A stretch of DNA of 64,000 nucleotides from Pictodentalium vernedei (taxonomy: Eukaryota > Mollusca > Scaphopoda > Dentaliida > Dentaliidae). The translations under genes were made by a program, and so were the position numbers. Numbering within the stretch: position 1 is the first letter of the stretch; every line of letters begins with the position of its first letter. The stretch covers positions 169,279,453 through 169,343,452 of the forward strand of contig CM062290.1 of the NCBI GenBank assembly GCA_031216915.1. The letters run 5' to 3'. The notes below the pieces were generated by a model, which worked only from the letters and a program-made list of their open reading frames with translations, did no database searches and was not told where the DNA came from. Shown one piece after another: positions 24,189 through 36,281 of the stretch.

Positions 24189-24653
24189 GGCCCAGCGAAC
24201 CTCAAATTTCGGGTCGAATCAATTCTCGAATCGAATAAGTTATCAAATTTTGAATCGAATCGAATATCGAATCGAACCGCTTTTCAGGTTGTGGATTTTG
24301 AACCTTCTTACAACCTTAAATATTGTCAGTCTCCATTCAACTATTGTGTGCAACGGTGACTCGTACATGTCAAGCAAAAAAAAAAGAAATATTCCAGAAC
24401 GGAATCAATGTAATTTCGGAAGCAGAACCTACTTGGACTGATGAGACACTTTGTGGGATTTTGTAAAATTTTGAGAACATCTCTGCGATTCGAACATTTC
24501 CGTATCGGCGGAGGAGACACTTTGTGGGATTTTGGAAACTTTTGAGAAGATCTCTGCGATTCGAACATTTCCGAATCGGCGCGAATGAAATCGAATAAAT
24601 TCATGGCGACTTTTTCGAATCGAATCGAATCAAATTTCGAAGATTCGCTGGGC
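24189..24653. mobile_element. MITE with GAATC-rich ends
   Basis: Inverted ends GGCCCAGCGAACCTCAAATT and TTTCGAAGATTCGCTGGGCC, both grading into GAATC repeats. The interior has a ~75-bp direct duplication (GAGACACTTTGTGGGATTTT). The superfamily is not clear. Confidence 0.7.
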
Positions 24654-24659
24654 CCTACG

Positions 24660-25425
24660 AAACCTTAACATGGGATATCAGGCCCACATTGGACGTATAG
24701 AGTCATGTTCAGCTAACTGTTTATACCTATACTCTCAGCTTAAGAGGACTCTCGCGCGTCGATCTGTGAAAGATAAACGGAGTTTGAGTACCACGGTACT
24801 CAAGCTCTGTCGCCGTTTTTCGGTTCCCCGAGGGAAGATGTCGTCTCTTATTCCTGCAAAGGAATGTGAATAAGCGTGCACCGGCCGTCCTATTCGCACC
24901 TGCAAAAAGCTAGGAGCTTCACAATACAGAATTAACACAGTAATCAAGCTCTGTCCATCACTCCCTTGATTCCTGGTTTCTTGGTGGGTGGCGGTGTTTT
25001 CCGTCCCTTGAGTGCAAGAAAGCTTTGCAATGCTTGTTGCACTCAAGGGAGAAATTTATCAATTTTATTAAGTAAAATTTCAAACATAAAGCATTTAATT
25101 TTTTTTAAAGTTTGCATTAGCTGTAAAAAGAGAGCATGCGGCAGCCAAAAGTACATTGCTGGAGGGCCTGAGAAACAGATTTTCAACTTTTTTAGGCCTA
25201 ATGTTATAGATTTCCACGATAACGATTTTCTTACAGGTCTTCGGGCAATTATTTACATTAAAAGTGGCCTTGGTACCAAATAGCCGTTTTCCGAGATCGT
25301 GATATATTTACCACCCGATGCCTGGCTGTTATGTGTGGAGCAAGCATAAGTCAGTATTTCTTATCACAAGCAAAATTTCAGAAACTCGCCTTAGTCGAGG
25401 GAATGAATTACAGAACTGGGGTCAG
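24660..25425. other. No gene recognised
   Basis: GAGTACCACGGTACTC palindrome at 24783-24798 and a CTTGAGTGCAAG...TTGCACTCAAGG hairpin near 25005-25055. Nothing coding. Confidence 0.4.
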
Positions 25426-25585
25426 TTGAACAAAGCTTTTACAATTATATTTTCCAGAATTGTATTTTCTACCAGTTTATATTCATAACTGATATGGGCT
25501 GTTCGTATTTAAAAAAAAAGACGTGGCAATGTACCGAAAGATACCTGATTATATCAAAATACGAAGGTTTATAGTACCGGGCCCC
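25425..25585. mobile_element. AT-rich palindromic MITE, deleted
   Basis: Left arm kept (TTTTACAATTATATTTTCCA). Most of the right half is missing, and it ends in a GGTTTATAGTACCGGGCCCC-like border. Confidence 0.6.
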
Positions 25586-25769
25586 GGTTAATTTTCAAGT
25601 GCATCACACATCCACACCACCAGTCCAGAGGACAAGTTTATCGTTCAAGATCGGACACCAATCGTCCAAAAAAATCTAAAGTTATATCTTTTTTTTATTC
25701 TTAAAATGCGAAATGTTCGAATGAACTAAGAATGCATTGAAAAGAAGGCTTTGATCACTCAACTTCAAA

Positions 25770-25950
25770 CTCCAAATTAAAAAAGCCCCCAAAATATAGC
25801 TATGACCCACATAAGAACGATAAGCTCGTTCGAATGAGAGAACATAAGCTATGTTTTAGAGGAAAGGATTAAATTCAAAAAAAAAAACCTTAATGGCAAT
25901 ATTTGTGAAGCTGTCTGGCTGGATGATGGGTAAATGGTCGAATAAAAAAG
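25770..25950. mobile_element. Decayed family-A-like MITE
   Basis: Recognisable hairpin remnants (ATAGCTATGACCCACATAAG, then CATAAGCTATGTTTTAGAGG) and an end GATGGGTAAATGGTCG. Highly diverged. Confidence 0.55.
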
Positions 25951-26200
25951 ACTTTTACTGAATACCCCCAGGACATTTTGTGTGAACAAGACGGAAATAC
26001 ATATCTGTAGCTTTGACCATGCTGTGTAAATCTCAGGATTCCCACTGATATCAGAAAATCAAATCTAAGCACTATTTAAGCACTTTTCAAGGACTCTGAC
26101 GATGATTTTCAAGGACTGTAATAATTGATATGAATTTACAATACCATAGCAACACAAAGAATTTCGGTCTCAAGGACCTGATCTCTGGAAAACCCAACCA
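25951..26200. other. No gene recognised
   Basis: Short phrases with TTTTCAAGGACT recur here and at 26370-26500 around the 26205 hairpin, so the hairpin may belong to a larger old element. Confidence 0.4.
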
Positions 26201-26204
26201 GCTA

Positions 26205-26276
26205 GATATATATTGTTCCTTGAGTTCAACAAGGAGTGCTTTAGCATTGAAGATGATGCCTTGTTGCACTCAAGGA
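26205..26276. repeat. Hairpin with 24-nt arms
   Basis: ATATTGTTCCTTGAGTTCAA then CAAGG pairs with CCTTG then TTGCACTCAAGGAACAATAT, with one mismatch and a 22-nt loop. A related CTTGAGTGCAAG...TTGCACTCAAGG lies at 25005-25055. Confidence 0.7.
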
Positions 26277-26859
26277 ACAATATAGATCAAATAAATGTGA
26301 TTCCTCACCGTTTTGTGACATCCCATGTACGTGGGAGGGTTATCCTAAGACATATTTTCTCTGGGGTTATAGGTCAACTGAATATAAGTCCTTTTCAATG
26401 TGAATGATGGAAAATCAAGTGCTTTTCAAGGCTGGACACAATTTCAAGCAATTTCAAGGAAGAGGCCAAAATTCAAGGACTTTTCATTTGCGTGGGAGTC
26501 CTGAAACTTGCAACGCCATGTTTGAGCAGTCGACCAACTGGCGGCTTTAGGATGTTTTTAACTGTTGTCGAAAAGGCGTAAATGAAATAAAACAAGAACC
26601 TGCTGATGTGAAACCACCTTCCAAGTCAGATGTGCACTCCCCATGCATGTCCTACGCCTTGCATCGAACTCGTTCCTCTTAGGTTTGATAGGGTTTATTT
26701 TTGGAAGCAAACCGTGTAATATAAATACAAGAATTTGAATGACTTTTGTGAAGAGAGCCCTGAATTATATTTAACATAATTGGGTTAACGCCAATGTCAA
26801 CAAAATTACTATAGGATTCTAACTTCGGACAAAATACTTGGTGAGAGAATGGCTATCTG

Positions 26860-27314
26860 CACGCTAAAAACTAAAGTGTTAAAAACTACACTTGATGTGC
26901 TGTATTTAACACTTACTAAGTGCTGAACTAGCACTTTCTTCAAGTGTAGATATCCCAGAACTTGACAGGTGTTTCAATAATACCACTTGACAAGTGCAAT
27001 GTCGAGACACTTAAAAGGAAACAACGCAGATGACGCGGATCAGGCTCGAAGTCTCGAGCCTGATCCGCGTCATCTGCGTTGTGTCCTTTTAATTATGTAC
27101 CCACCAAGCGCAAATCAAATTATGGACGATTCTGGAAGAACCACCAATGCTAGACACATGGGAAGTGTCATCCATTCAAGTTTCAGATGTCTGACGATTG
27201 TAATGTCTAAGTGCTTAAAGCATTGCACTTTGAGTGTTAAAATCAAACCCTAAGAGTCAGAATGGGTTTAACGCCTTGAAAGTGTCAGTTTTAACACTTT
27301 AGTTTTTAGTGTGT
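26860..27314. mobile_element. MITE with TIRs and a GC-rich central hairpin
   Basis: Inverted ends CACGCTAAAAACTAAAGTG and CACTTTAGTTTTTAGTGTG. The centre (27015-27090) is a near-perfect 37-nt-arm hairpin containing ACAACGCAGATGACGCGG and GATCAGGCTCGA. Motifs with AAGTG and AAGTGTTAA recur through the flanks. Confidence 0.7.
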
Positions 27315-27794
27315 GTATCCATCCACCTAGTATATAGTCATAGAAGTTGAAGGTTAAATGTTATAAATTAGGGTCTCATTCAAATTTAACTGTGTTTAAG
27401 CTGTTGTGTTGAATCGTTTTTTACGAACTGACTCGAAAGAGATCAATAAAGATCATTGTTGTGTTATAGAAGTTATTATAATTGCTATTGAAGTATTGCC
27501 GTTGGGAGGTTCATCGCTATAGCGAAATGTTTATAAAAGTTTTCATTAAGATGCAAAACACGACACAAAGCATAATAACACGTGTTTGCGATATAATCTT
27601 GGTAGCATTTAATAGAATTGCCAAGTAAAATCATCTGTGATTATTTTTACTGTGGATGTTATAAAGAAAACGCTCATCAACAGTGCCTAGATGGTGAGAC
27701 ATTAGTTTGTACAATTGTATTTTTTCAGTACCTTCAACGGTCAGGGTTATATTTTAGAGGCATTTTTAACACTCATAGTTATATCGTATCAGAG

Positions 27795-28142
27795 TTTGTT
27801 TAACGTGGTTAACGACTCTTTCAACAACCAGGGTCACATCATATCGGACAGGTTTTAAGGATGGGGGAGTCGAAGTACCTTGAAAGAGCCACCGAGCAGC
27901 GACGAGCAACTGTCTGACTCTACAACTGGCTAACCCGGCACAAGTGGAGTTGTCAGCGGTTGAAAACACTTGAACCATCGACGGGCAGTACGCCGTAGCA
28001 CACAGCGCCGCAGTGCTCCACTTGACAAATCGGCATAAAATGTCTTTCCAAAGCATATAGCACAGATTACGTGGGGTCAGGATCGAACCGTCGACCTTTC
28101 GGCTTCAATTCCAATGCTCTAATTAATGAGCAACCGCGCACC
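27795..28142 (-). mobile_element. SINE, variant tail, older copy
   Basis: Minus-strand copy with tail GGTTAACGACTCTTTCAACA then CCAGGGTCAC, body CCACCGAGCAGCGACGAGCA and a tRNA-like head containing GGATCGAACCG. Clearly diverged. Confidence 0.72.
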
Positions 28143-28377
28143 GACCTGTTATGAGTGAGAGATGGTTTGTGGAATGCTGTTCAGTACAGAAAAATGAATC
28201 TCGTGGGTACCCCAAGTCCACGACATTCACATTCCACTCATTCAACCAATGGGCCAACGCGCCCTCATCGTGTCAGAGAGTTACATGTGTGGACAGAAAC
28301 ATCAGCCCGTGTCAAGTAATTACAGCAATCTAGGTTGTAAGGATCGAGGACACTGTACAGGAAATGTGTCAACCTGG

Positions 28378-28605
28378 GGCCAATAGTATAAAACTGTTAG
28401 AGATGAATTTTTCAGAATTGTATTTTCCATTTATGGAAATAATGAAATGAAATGAACCATCAGCATTTTCAAAGATCTGGCAATTTGCCACTTGGTAAAT
28501 TGACATATCTTTTAAAATGCTAATGGTTCATTTCCGTTATTTATATTCACTTGTTTAAAATACAATTCGGGAAAATACAATTGTAAATGTTTTATAGTAT
28601 TGGTA
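28378..28605. mobile_element. AT-rich palindromic MITE
   Basis: Same family as 34950-35175, with centre CTGGCAATTTGCCACTTGGT and both outer ATAGTAT borders present. Confidence 0.7.
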
Positions 28606-28797
28606 GCAGTACTGTCATAAAAGCGGACAAAGACTTTCGACCAGAATGGGTCGTGATCTGATCAAAATTCTCTGTACCCGTATTCGCTGACAATATTGCG
28701 GAAAATCTCACCTGTCTTTTTCGAAGCACGACCTCATCTCTGACACACTATTTTAATTTTTCTTTTTTCAAGATTCAACCGTCATTATTGTGTAGTA

Positions 28798-30135
28798 TAC
28801 TGAGTCAAAAAAGAAAGTATAATAGAAACTAATGTGAAAAAATAGCATAAAGTTTGAAATATAATAATTCTAATGTTGCATGTTTATGGACAAGAAGTCG
28901 TGCAAAGAGTTTAATGACATGTTGCTGTTGTCCACCCAACCGTATACAATTTTGCTATGGATTTCAAAATAGCACGTTCTACCCGAGAATGTCAAATTGA
29001 ATGGGTGACCGACGACTTCTTTTGTGTTATGTTGTGCTAGAGACCCTGGGCTATTGAGAAAACACGCTAGTTTTTATCTTCCGACATTTTAAAAAATGCC
29101 ATGGTTAACCGAAAGTCAGAGGTTGCGTGCCATTAGTATGCATGAGGCTGAGATACCTCCAGATGAGCTCGCTGCTGAGTTCGGTGTCACTGTGGCCACT
29201 ATTTAACGTCTCATTGGAAGGTATAGAACTACTGGATCTACTGCCGACCGACCGTGTCCAGGTCGACAAAGAGTTACGACCCCTGCACAAGACCGACAAA
29301 TCAGGACGACGAGGACAACAGCAATTACTCCTGGTAGAACTAACAAGTGCACAAACTGTCCGCAACAGACTCGCTGAACATGACATCCGAAGTTGGCGTC
29401 CATACCACAGACCAAACCTTACCCTACTCCATCGTACCGTCAGAATGGAATGGATACGTCAGCGTGTTCGTTGGACTCATCAGCGTTGGTGCACAGTTCT
29501 TTTTCGTGATGAATCACGATTTTGTCTGCGGCGCGCTGATAGCAGGGCAAGAATGTATCGCCGACGAGGAGAACGGTTTCCTGATTCTTGCGTGCGGGAA
29601 TGCGACCGTTTCGGCGGGTGTAGTGTAATGGTTTGGGTAGGAATTTCCTTGCACCATCGAACGCAGTTGATCTTCTTCGATGGTAATCTGAATGGACAGC
29701 GATATAGGGACGAAATTGTTAACGCTGTTGTTGTCCCGTTGTTCAACGCTAAAGTCGGATTGCAGTTATTCCAGCAAGACCATGCCCGATGTCACGTGAC
29801 GCGTATCTGTCGTGACTTTCTTGAGGAGCAGAGCATCGAACTTCTTCCCTGGTCCCCACTTTCGTCAGATTTGTCGCCAATCAAGCATCTTTGGAATCAG
29901 TTGGATCGTCGGGTACGACTTCATGATCTTCAGACATTAGGCGATTTTCATTTCACCCCATGTCTGAATTGCGACGTCCTAACGAGACGCTTGCAACAGT
30001 AAGAACATTAAATTATGCAAATTCATTCAGTTAGACTCGAAATATGAATTTACAATAATTTGTTTGGGATTAAAGTGGATAATACTAAAACAATTGCTCC
30101 TCGAAGTTTATTATACTTTCTTTTTTGACTCAGTG
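28798..30135 (+). mobile_element. Tc1/mariner-like transposon, copy 4 (second family)
   Basis: Same family as 19883-21379 but in the opposite orientation, 1.34 kb, with near-identical inverted ends TACTGAGTCAAAAAAGAAAG and TA on the left side (TG/GA-like decay on the right). The two copies are inverted relative to each other, about 7.4 kb apart. Confidence 0.9.
29096..30002 (+). pseudogene. Tc1-like transposase, broken, catalytic Glu replaced
   Basis: Starts MPWLTESQRLRAISMHEAE. Codon 37 is TAA (29204-29206) where copy 3 has TAC. A 30-bp in-frame deletion and an 8-nt frameshifting deletion follow near 29300-29345. From about 29345 the frame is open to 30002 and holds FRDESRF and FQQDHARCH. 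The third catalytic position reads SPIKHLWNQL: AAG at 29883-29885 puts Lys where DD34E requires Glu. The long open frame beginning at 29127 is therefore out of frame over its first third. Confidence 0.88.
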
Positions 30136-30239
30136 GATTTAAGTATACATTCCCTTATACTTATAAGCATACACTCCGTTATAAGTGTGTGTAATTGAAC
30201 GATTTGAACAAGAGCTGGACTGTCGTCCGGTGCATTCCC

Positions 30240-31290
30240 CCACGTGGTGAACCGCCTAGTGTGGGCATACCTATCACCAAATATTATAGAAAAAAAACGT
30301 GTCATGATTTTCCAACAGGATTGCATTTTCAGAAAGGATTGCATTTTCCGACAGGACTGCATTTTTTCAACAGGATTTTGTAAGTCAAACAACATATTAA
30401 TTGCATACCAAGTTTCATTTAATTGATTTAGTTAAGTTATGAATATTCTCGTACGGACGGACGGACGGACGGACGGATGCACAGACGGACGGACGCAATC
30501 CAGTATACCACCCCCCGCCCCATTTTCTGCGAAAGTTTTCGACAATTTCAACAATTTCCAACAATTTCTAAGTCAAAAGGTATGGTAAATTGTTTGGTGT
30601 TTGGAAGTTTTATGCAATGAGGCAGAAGCCTTTGCCATGGGCAAACTGCATGCCATATTTCAATGAAATCCGATAACCCCAATCCAGTATACCTCCCCCC
30701 CCCCCATTTTCTTCGAAAGGTTTCAACAATTTCCAACAAATTCTAAGTCAAAAGGTATGGTAAATTGTTTGGTGTTCGGAAGTTTTATGCAATGAGGCAG
30801 AAGCCTTTGTCATAGGCAAACTGCATGCCATATTTCACTGAAATCCGATAACCCATACCTGAGATACAGGCCGAATAGACAAATAATGTCTATTTCCAAC
30901 AATTTCTATGTCAAAAAAGAGGGATAACTCTAAAAAGGAGAATGTGAGAAATATCGTCGAATCCTTTTTTAAAGCCTATACCATAAGCAGTGTTCACGGC
31001 AAATTTCATTGCAATAGAACATTCGATACCCGAGATACAGGCTGAACACACAAAATTTGGCTCGGACGGACACAATTTCTAAGTGAACAAGTCATAAAAA
31101 AAATAAATAACTAGTATGGGCATATCTATGACCAACAAATATTATAGAAAATAATAATTTACTTAAGCTACGAAAGTTATGAATATTCTCGGACGGACTC
31201 AAACACAGACGCACATATGCACGGACGCACATACGCACTGACGCATGTAATCCAGAATAACCCCATTTTCCTTCGAAAGTGGGGGTATAA
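30240..31290 (+). repeat. Tandem-core element with ACGG microsatellite (two copies)
   Basis: Opens with GTGGGCATACCTATCACCAA and four ~17-bp repeats of the form CAGGATTGCATTTTC (30316-30375), then (ACGG)n at 30455-30478. Core units of about 180 bp follow with AGGTATGGTAAATTGTTTGG and AATGAGGCAGAAGCCTTTG (30575, 30750). A second short copy starts near 31112 and ends in a hairpin (CCCCATTTTCCTTCGAAAGT then GGGGGTATAATT). The layout recalls pearl/HINE elements of marine invertebrates (inference). Confidence 0.6.
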
Positions 31291-32660
31291 TTATTATACT
31301 TCTTGGTTATTGTCCCAAATTATTTTCCTGAAAGTTATAAGCAGGGAGATTCTCAGAAACAAAAAATTAGCGTAATATCGTAAAGCAGTACACATATAAT
31401 TAACAATGTGCTCTTTGTCCCCCACAATGTTTTAAAATGATTTCTTTCTCATTGTCCTGGTTACTATGGAAACCAAAAAAAAAAACCCAGGAGGTCATAG
31501 AATCCCTTTATATCATTTGAGGTAATCCAAATGTTTAAATAATTGTAAAATGTTTAGTAAGAATTTTGTTTCTATTCTTATACCGAAAAGGAAGAACATA
31601 CCTCTCCTACTTCAAGGTGAAAACGAGACTCGGAGATTCGTGTTATAAACCCCCACTGTTAAAGCAACTTCTTTCACTTTCTTTAAAACTAACGCATATA
31701 GAAGATAAACATTCTGTGGAAGTGGTGTACAGGAAGAGCCGGAAGAGCCACCCATATCGGCGCGAAAAATGTTATTCCTTGTGCTCATTATCATCACTTC
31801 GTTCAAAGCGAGGTGAAATCTCGGAAAAAAGTGCCAAGCTTAGTTAAGAGTTTTAGAGCCATATATTCACGGCTATATATCGTAACTCTCTGAAATTTGT
31901 AATCTATTTAGAGGTTAGTATGGAACTACAGCGTAAATCAAATTTGTCTCAAAATATTGGTTACTTTTTCCGTTTCCATGTCAACAAAGACGGGAAGTCA
32001 ACAAAAATAAGGCATTTTGGGTCACTTGACGCTCGGAATTTCAGAAGATATTTTCTAAATAACTGTCATTAGTTGGTAGAGCAATTCAAACTTGAACAGA
32101 AAATGCAAAAACCTGAAAACACAATATTTCAAGATTTTGATGTACGGTACCGCCAAAGCCGACTGAGAACTGAAGTAAATACCAAAGGTTTACAAAGGTT
32201 TTCACAATCAGACGCTTATGATTTGGTGGGACTAAGATGAATTATCGTTCTCTCACAAACTCCCTTTCCTCATTTGTGCTATCACGGTTTAATCTTTTCA
32301 TTCTGGGCTAACGACACGCACTTGTGCATGTGTTGTTGCGTGTGTTTTATTGATTTTAATCTCCTCACGTTCCTAGCAATTTGAAAACAGTTGAACCATC
32401 ACACGCGACACTGCACGACATGGCACAAATACAGTCCACAAAGACGACGCTTTCAACGGATTCTCTTCTTGGCGAGAGAGAAATCAGGAATCTGTGTACA
32501 ATGTCCAATGGATAGTTTATTTTACTGCAATCATTAACCTGTAGACCTATGTATGCATTTGATGATTTATTTGCCATGCCAACATCAACTAATAGTGATT
32601 TGTTGGCTACAGAGTTTCAAAGATATACGTGAAATGGAAAACAGGATTCTATTTTATGGA
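31290..32660. other. No gene recognised
   Basis: AT-rich unique sequence. The 93-codon frame at 31566-31847 has no recognisable domain, no intron context and biased composition. Confidence 0.35.
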
Positions 32661-32664
32661 TATT

Positions 32665-33030
32665 TGTTTATTTATTAGTGTTTAAGGTCACATACTTATG
32701 CACAATGGCTAATCGTGAAAGTGACAGTTTTACGGGTGGAGGAAGCCGGAGTACCCGGAGAGAACCACCGAGCATCGACGAGCAACTGTCAGCTCCTCAA
32801 CATTCTAACTCTATTCAAGCTCCGCTCAAGCAGGGTTACAGCGGTTGAAGATATGTGCACCATCGACGAGCAGTACGCCTCAGTACACGGCGTCATCATA
32901 TCCCCATGCTGGCAACCGGGATAAAGTGCCTTGCCCAAGGACACAACGCGGGTCGTTCTGGATGGAGATCGAACTCGGGACCTCTTGCATAGAAGTCCAA
33001 CAGTTTATCACTGAACCACCGCGCTCTCAT
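32665..33030 (-). mobile_element. SINE, same tRNA-headed family
   Basis: Reverse complement of the family. The AATA tail lies at the left (TTTATTTATTAGTGTTTAAG), the body follows, and a degenerate tRNA head lies at the right (B-box equivalent near 32970). Confidence 0.82.
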
Positions 33031-33227
33031 TTTATGGATAACATCAAAATTTGTTTCCAATTTAGTGCTTCATTTGGAGATTCCAGCAGATTTTCGCGGA
33101 CTTATTCTCTTTCGTGTTACTTCTGTACGCATATCAGTAACTGCCGTTATGAAACAAAAACTTTACTTAGAAGCTTAACACACCTCAATTATTTGTTTAG
33201 CGTTTGACAAAACGAAACAGGGGACGT

Positions 33228-33284
33228 GACAACCGTTACTTATTCCCAGTTCCTTATTCGAATGTCGAATAAGTAACGGTTGTC
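33228..33284. repeat. Hairpin
   Basis: TGACAACCGTTACTTATTC and GAATAAGTAACGGTTGTCA, perfect 19-nt arms. Confidence 0.8.
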
Positions 33285-33663
33285 AAGTGCACCTCGAAAT
33301 ATTACATTTCAAATCAGCACGACATCTCTCTATCGTGCAAAACCTCCTGTCACTCCCCCAATCAAGACGGATAAACAACACAAATAACTCGATCAAACGT
33401 TCCACATTTACATAACATTTATTATGAGATACATACAGAGACCAAAACACTGAAAAATGTCCAGAAAAGGGTCTCGATTATCCTTGACTGTTCACAAGAA
33501 ATTCTTTCAAATAAAAATATTGACTATAATTATCCTTATTTATATTGTACATAATATATGCGAGTGAAAAAAAAAGAAACGGACTGTATACTTTTTGAGC
33601 AGTCATAACCACGCTCTCGTGTTTTTTTTTTTTTTTTGGTTTGTTTAAAAATCTCTGTTCACC

Positions 33664-34205
33664 GGCAGGCTTGGCATTCTTTAGGAGTGCAGGAGTGCTG
33701 CACGCCTACTGCACGAATACTGCACGCCTAGAAACAACTGAGGAGGGCAATTGTTTGCACTTCTTCATTTTCTGAAATGCCAGACCTGTTTGGGACTGCG
33801 TTTAAAATCTGTTATCATTTCGTCCCCTGAGTTCCAATGTGTTTTCTGTGCCTAGGCACAGAGAACACGTTGGATCTCAGGGGACGATTTGTCAATGTTG
33901 TATTGATACGCAATAATTCATGACCCATTCTGCGTCGCATTTCGATACATTTTGAGTGTAGAAGACAGTCACATAAGAATTGAATGCAACACTTTGAATA
34001 ATGAGAAGATGTGTGTGCCAATTTTGCCACTATGCAGCTGAATGTAATCCAATTTTTCAGTTGCAATATTAATACCTTGAAGTGAATATAACCAAAATAG
34101 CATACAAAATTTTGCATTGAAAACTTCAGGTGCAACTGCATTCCCAAGCAATCGGAGGAGGGCAACTGTTTTGCACTCCTTGATTTTCTAGATTACCAGG
34201 CCTGC
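33664..34205. mobile_element. hAT-like MITE
   Basis: Ends GGCAGGCTTGGCATTCTTTA and AGATTACCAGGCCTGCA are roughly inverted. Internal palindrome CGTCCCCTGAG...CTCAGGGGACG at 33822-33890. A second copy lies at 62103-62540. Confidence 0.65.
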
Positions 34206-34949
34206 ATCGGTGCAAATGTGTTTTTGCGACCACATCGCGATCCGATCAAGAAAGAGAAGGCTTCTGAGATCACATCACAGGAATGTAAGCCTGAGAACAC
34301 GCTACCGATTTGCTATATAAAAGTGGTGCGGTTGCTCACATACACACAACAAAGGTGATGTAACCTTCCTGGTTAAAATTGAATTCAATGAACTTTTGCA
34401 CCTCAAAACGATTTAGTTTGAAGTATGCTGGGTAGATGTTAAATGTTTGATGTACATACTTCTGCTTATGCGAGTTTTATACTGTTTTATACCAGTTTGG
34501 TCCCGTGGTCTTGTAATACCCTACGACATGCTGGGCCAATTAAAGTTTCGAGATTCATTTGATTACGAAAAGGACAGCAGATTGGATTCGTTTTGTGCAT
34601 ATTATTATTATCATTATGTGAATGTACACGAATTTATTTATTATTTAATTATTGTTGTTTAAGGTCTAATCAATGGCTAATTATGACCACACGAAGATCA
34701 AGCCAAATTTAGTCAATCGTTTATACCCATGTTGCCCTCCTTAGAGGCCTTCCACCCCAAGCACTGGTGAGTGGGTCCTATTTTACCAGTAAAACAAAGG
34801 TTGTTTACCACAGTAAACAAGCACTGCTTCATTTCTCAGGGTGCCCACGGGGAGTACACGGATTTGTATTCATGTCGAGATCTTGTTACTAAGGATATTC
34901 AGACTGTGATAGAAAAATTGTCTCTTTCTGTCGTGATCAGGAGCCAATA

Positions 34950-35175
34950 CTATATAATTTTTACAATTGTATTTTCTAGAATTGTATTTTCTACCTATTA
35001 ATATAACTGACTGAAATGAATCATTAGCATTTTAAAAGATATGGCAATTTGCCAATTGGCAAATTGCCACATCTTTGAAAATGCTAATGGCTCATTTCAA
35101 CCCATTTATAGCCATAGCTAGAAAATACAATTCTAGAAAATAAAATTGTAAACGCTTTATAGTATTAGCTCCTGG
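34950..35175. mobile_element. AT-rich palindromic MITE
   Basis: Inverted repeat with outer TTTACAATTGTATTTTCTAG and inner ATGGCAATTTGCCAATTGGC at the centre. Four further copies are at 11705, 16722, 25425 and 28378. Confidence 0.75.
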
Positions 35176-35677
35176 TCGCGACACACACTAGTGTATCGAG
35201 ATTTCATAAATAAAATACTGAAAAATTAAGATCGATACAAGGAAAAAAGAGAAGAAAATAGCATCTGAGATTTATTGTTCTCACATTCATTTTTCGATAT
35301 TCCGACGTAAGTCCACGTGTGGGCACTTAATGGATGTGATAAAAATATATGACACAATTTCTCTTCCAGACAGAAAGCAGCAAGTGTAAAACGAACTTTT
35401 TCTTGAATAGTCCATGTCGGCTGTTAACATAACTGAACTCATATCTGAATCTCCCCTCGACCTGCCCGGATAGCGATGTATTCCGTTAAAGTAGGTCGTA
35501 GTTGCATGCTTGTGGTAAGATTGGAATAAAAAAATCATATCTCTAAGAAGCTCAGATTGGCGTAAGGCGTCATATTGAACTCCTTCTACTCCCCTGAATG
35601 CGCATGCGTCTAAACGGTAGTGACGATGACAATCAAAACACGAACGGTATCATTTATGTGCAAAGCACGCTAAGGTG

Positions 35678-36281
35678 TATCCCCGCATTTTCAGTATGCC
35701 ATTACGATGGTCACAAATCAATTCACATTCTCTAATGACAAAAGTGGCACGACTGGCACCATATGGGGTCGTATCAAAGAGCCAAAACTTTTATGCACAT
35801 ATAGAGGCCCCACCTGAACATATGAACACAATTTCAACGTTTCAAATTAAACCCCCCGGGAGCCTTTCGCCAGAAACCAATTGTCTAACAACAAAAGTGG
35901 CACCACAGGCGCCACATGGAGCCGAATAAAAAATCCGAAACCTTTATGCACATGTAGAGACCCTACCGCAACATATGAACACACTTTCAACATTTCGAAT
36001 TAAAACCCCTAGGAGTCTTTCGCCGGAAAACGATTCTCTAATGACAAAAGTGGCGCTATGAGTGCCACATGGGGCCGAATCAAAAATTCGAAACCTGTAT
36101 GCACTTCTAGAGACTCTACCGCAACATATGAACACACTTTCAGCGTTTCGAATTAAAACCCCTAGGAGCCTTTCGGTAGAAAGCCATTCTCTAATGGCAA
36201 ACGTGGCGCTATGGATGCCACATGGGGCCGAAAAAAAATCCGAAACCTTTATACACATCTAGAGACTCTACCGCGACATAT
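35678..36281 (+). repeat. Tandem-core element, left part
   Basis: Begins TATCCCCGCATTTTCA, inverted relative to 38713-38728. Core units of about 153 bp (35724, 35878, 36031, 36184) each contain TCTCTAATGACAAAAGTGGC, GGGGCCGAA and ACATATGAACACACTTTCA. It is interrupted at 36282 and resumes at 38109. Confidence 0.75.

Noticed and set aside
29127..29345. First third of the 291-codon frame as transposase N-terminus
   Set aside because: The true transposase frame starts at 29096 and is shifted. These residues are an out-of-frame reading.
35944..36258. 104-codon repeat protein on the minus strand
   Set aside because: It is the 153-bp tandem unit read through (a length divisible by three), so its repeated peptide is expected by chance.
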